Assembly: GCF_040436345.1 (NCBI RefSeq)
Contig: NC_133230.1
Span: 25,223,197-25,287,196, forward strand
DNA length: 64,000 bases
Direction of reading: 5' to 3'
Source: Pagrus major
Lineage: Eukaryota; Chordata; Actinopteri; Spariformes; Sparidae
Shown piece after piece: positions 62,914-64,000 of the stretch. The notes under the pieces are model-generated. The model worked only from the letters and a program-made list of their open reading frames with translations. It was not told the origin of the DNA and did no database searches. How positions within the stretch are numbered: the stretch's first letter is position 1; each line of letters starts with the position of its first letter. The translations under genes were made by a program, and so were the position numbers.

Positions 62914-63577
62914 TGTGTATGTGTGTGTGTGTGTGCGTGTGCGTGTGCGTGTGCGTGTGCGTGTGTGTGTGTGTTGGTCGAGAAAAGTAATTGGGAATGG
63001 CTGGTGCAACTGGGGACAAAAGCTATGTCCCAAATTGGATTGATTTTTGCAGCTTCCCTCAGCTCAACAGAGTGTTTTAGCATCTTTCAGCTCACTCTTT
63101 TGATTTTACAGTCCGCAACGTCCCTGTTGATTCACCCTCATCGCTCTTGCAGCGTCATTTTCTGCTGTTTTTCAGCATAAAAGCTCAGATAAACAAACTT
63201 TACACTATCTGCTCAGCAACAAGCAGCCAACACACACAGTTAGATACTACCTGGTAAACAAACTAGGGTGTTTTAGCTGCTAAATAGTCTCTTATTTACT
63301 TATCATTACTATTAACTTATACATTTTACTGCTTGTTCTGCTGCCCCCAGGTGGCCAAAAATCAATTAATGCTCCTTGTAACATGTGAAAGTTCATGTTA
63401 GCATGTTAAGTGCTGTAGCTAAACCTCTATCCTTCCCCCACTATGTAAAGTGTTCATAATGACAGCATGCTGTTGGGTGATGAAGTACAGTATGGTCGCT
63501 TGTCTTTACAGGAAAACGCGAGGAGTCTCTGAACAAGTACAATTCTGCCCTCACTGAGCTGCCACCCATCAAGTGAG

Positions 63578-63646
<69 letters not shown>

Positions 63647-63926
63647 CTGAAGCACCTCTCGTACTTGAATCAATGTGTTAATTAGTGTTTCTTTTCAATA
63701 ACAGAGTCTGCTGTGTGACAAGATGTTTCTTTTAGAACTCTACAAAAGCCCGACTGACAACAGCAGCTCCTGCCGAGTTTAAATGAAAAGATTTGGAGCC
63801 CTCAGCAGTTTGTATCTTGTTGTTGTCAGGTCCCAGGATGGTTTCAACATGCTGCTGCGTCGCCATGGAGGCTCAAAGAGAAACTCGCTGCTGCGCTGGT
63901 GTCAGAGCCGAACACAAGGCTACCAG
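51457..63926 (+). CDS. Cytospin-family protein (SPECC1/SPECC1L-like), 5' 520 codons, runs off window
   Basis: Cytospins are coiled-coil, calponin-homology (CH) proteins acting at actin and microtubule structures. CDS segments are 51457-51496, 54082-54693, 54913-54965, 61674-62206, 62571-62667, 62792-62858, 63512-63572 and 63830-63926. Their phases all agree, giving 1560 nt or 520 codons. Residues 1-14 carry a myristoylation-type MGNFSSK. Residues 15-180 are Pro/Ser/Thr-rich. Residues 187-300 are a coiled coil containing LEECRTTL and [19 protein letters not shown], which resemble SPECC1 EECRVTLEGL and EWRRFQADLQTAVVVANDI. Residues 300-490 are low-complexity. Residues 501-520, [20 protein letters not shown], match the start of the cytospin CH domain ([20 protein letters not shown]). 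Known SPECC1L proteins are roughly twice this length before the CH domain, so this is a short paralog or isoform. I cannot say which ortholog. Confidence 0.88.
51540..51966. mobile_element. CCGAT-type inverted-repeat element with nested insertion
   Basis: The left end (GTGATCGACCGATGTGG) and right end (CCGATAATCGCCCAGGCTGA, then TAATCAGTTTATC) belong to the same kind of element as 11967-12330. At about 51656-51770 it is interrupted by ACTAAGTACAATTTACTCAA-type sequence, related to the ends of the element at 28055-29439. It lies in intron 1 of the cytospin-like gene. Confidence 0.5.
52265..52315. repeat. (TG)n microsatellite, about 25 units
   Basis: Pure run in intron 1 of the cytospin-like gene. 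Its complement (AC)n lies 190 bp downstream. Confidence 0.97.
52509..52568. repeat. (AC)n microsatellite, 30 units
   Basis: Pure run in the same intron, inverse to the TG run at 52265-52315. A transcript could fold the two into a long hairpin. Confidence 0.97.
54082..54693 (+). CDS. Cytospin-like gene, Pro/Ser-rich exon
   Basis: Acceptor TTTGTCTAG at 54080-54081 and donor GTAAGA at 54694, phase 1 at both ends. It encodes a disordered, Pro/Ser/Thr-rich segment with many SP and TP sites and ends in [16 protein letters not shown], the start of the coiled coil. Confidence 0.9.
54913..54965 (+). CDS. Cytospin-like gene, 53-nt coiled-coil exon
   Basis: Acceptor CCCTCAG, donor GTAAGA. Encodes [18 protein letters not shown], a regular heptad pattern that leads directly into the next exon's coiled coil. 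Phase 1 to 0. Confidence 0.88.
56095..56148. repeat. Short hairpin (stem about 17 bp)
   Basis: GTCAAATACC-GATGCTT, a 7-nt spacer (TGTGATG), then AAGCATAGGTATTTGAC form an inverted repeat with one bulged base. The AGCATAGGTATTTGACG end occurs in other teleost repeats, so it is more likely a repeat relic than a functional RNA. Confidence 0.6.
57809..57855. repeat. Interrupted (TG)n microsatellite
   Basis: TG runs broken by TC dinucleotides. Confidence 0.9.
58771..58890 (+). mobile_element. MITE family C, truncated copy
   Basis: Begins TTAAATGTGCACTGTGTAGT and carries the AAACAAACTGAATGAACAAA block found in the element at 15085-15359. No matching right terminus is visible. Confidence 0.45.
60445..61100. 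mobile_element. Old CCCCCGCC...GTCAGCAGG teleost repeat, split by a transposon
   Basis: The left fragment, ACCCCCGCCAAAGAGGTTA, ends at 60475. The right fragment resumes at 60970 with TTTGCTTGGGTCCATTTG, then GTTGGTTTGTCAGCAGGATT and ACACAAAAACTACTGAATGG. Both pieces belong to one common fish repeat now interrupted by the element at 60474-60969. Confidence 0.6.
60474..60969. mobile_element. Non-autonomous DNA transposon with 28-bp inverted repeats and TA target
   Basis: The left end is TACACCGATCAGGCATAACA and the right end's complement is TACACCGATCAGCCACAACA. The repeats continue through the ACCAC motif. A flanking TA on each side suits TA-target (Tc1/mariner-like) insertion. The interior is a shortened version of a very common fish element; it has no intact open frame and is internally deleted. 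Confidence 0.85.
61674..62206 (+). CDS. Cytospin-like gene, main coiled-coil exon
   Basis: Acceptor TTTCTCCTGCAG, donor GTGAGG. Encodes [20 protein letters not shown] and a Glu/Leu/Arg-rich heptad region for about 70 residues, then a charged, low-complexity tail. Phase 0 to 2. The FQADLQ-V-VA segment is the strongest match to cytospins before the CH domain. Confidence 0.9.
62571..62667 (+). CDS. Cytospin-like gene, Ser/Asn-rich exon
   Basis: Acceptor TGTTACAG, donor GTAAAA. Encodes [20 protein letters not shown] and a similar tail, phase 2 to 0. Confidence 0.82.
62792..62858 (+). CDS. Cytospin-like gene, 67-nt exon
   Basis: Acceptor TTTTAAAG, donor GTAGGT immediately followed by a 112-bp TG tract. 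Encodes [20 protein letters not shown], then DT and a split Gly codon. Confidence 0.82.
62863..62974. repeat. (GT)n microsatellite starting 5 bases into an intron
   Basis: About 56 units with TA and GC interruptions, starting 5 nt after the 67-nt exon. The donor GTAGGT merges into the repeat. Confidence 0.97.
63512..63572 (+). CDS. Cytospin-like gene, 61-nt exon between TG and AC tracts
   Basis: Acceptor GTCTTTACAG, donor GTGAGT. Encodes [20 protein letters not shown] plus two bases of Lys. Phase 1 to 2, so skipping would shift the frame ahead of the CH domain. Confidence 0.85.
63581..63643. repeat. (AC)n microsatellite starting 8 bases into an intron
   Basis: About 31 pure AC units, complementary to the GT tract on the other side of the 61-nt exon. 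Confidence 0.97.
63830..63926 (+). CDS. Cytospin-like gene, start of the CH domain
   Basis: Acceptor TTGTTGTCAG, donor GTACAT. Encodes [20 protein letters not shown] and then [12 protein letters not shown], the first helix of the type-3-like CH domain of cytospins. The rest of the domain lies past the window. Confidence 0.92.
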
Positions 63927-64000
63927 GTACATCTCTTTAAAGCTGCACGAGGTGATCATTTCCACTGCTTTTTAAAAGGCTAAACCCTGAAGCGTAAAGT

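Noticed and set aside
62682..63180. Several His/Thr and Cys/Val frames of about 90-130 codons
   Set aside because: Translations of the GT/CA microsatellite.
1..64000. CRISPR arrays, bacterial operons, insertion sequences, tRNA or rRNA genes
   Set aside because: None seen. The tandem repeats present are eukaryotic microsatellites, and no cloverleaf or rRNA-like stretch stood out by eye.

Overview
The window is nuclear DNA from a ray-finned (probably percomorph) teleost. The evidence is multi-exon genes with GT-AG introns, many CA/TG microsatellites, a degraded fish LINE, and a dense set of short inverted-repeat elements of kinds common in bony fish. Nothing prokaryotic (operons, CRISPR, insertion sequences) or viral is present. 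Coding DNA is only about 3 kb of the 64 kb. Most long open frames are chance frames through CA/TG tracts or transposon relics.

Left third (1-32.6 kb): one short coding exon is recognisable, a minus-strand 55-nt exon at 20511-20565. It encodes the conserved N-terminal VLPGILQKHCCILPDRNT segment of DLGAP2 (SAPAP2), a postsynaptic scaffold. The rest of that gene must lie to the left of the window, and the first 20.5 kb is best read as one of its long introns. This intron and the DNA to its right hold a LINE fragment, many inverted-repeat elements and a nested palindromic element cluster at 28.0-29.4 kb.

Middle (32.6-40.8 kb): a complete six-exon plus-strand erich1 (glutamate-rich protein 1), 328 residues, with every intron in phase 1. 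dlgap2 and erich1 lie head to head, as DLGAP2 and ERICH1 do on human 8p23.3, so the block is old. At 44.3-46.2 kb is a small plus-strand gene that I do not recognise. Its best model is a 114-residue protein with a mitochondrial-type N-terminus and one hydrophobic segment.

Right third (about 50.7-64 kb): the 5' eight coding exons (520 codons, in frame throughout) of a cytospin-family gene (SPECC1/SPECC1L-like). It starts with an N-myristoylation-type MGNFSSK motif, continues through a Pro/Ser-rich region and a short coiled coil, and runs into the start of the C-terminal calponin-homology domain at the window edge. It is much shorter than the standard cytospins. Its last exons are flanked by long complementary TG and AC tracts. 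The genes share no evident pathway; the window is a stretch of conserved vertebrate synteny with lineage-specific repeats.
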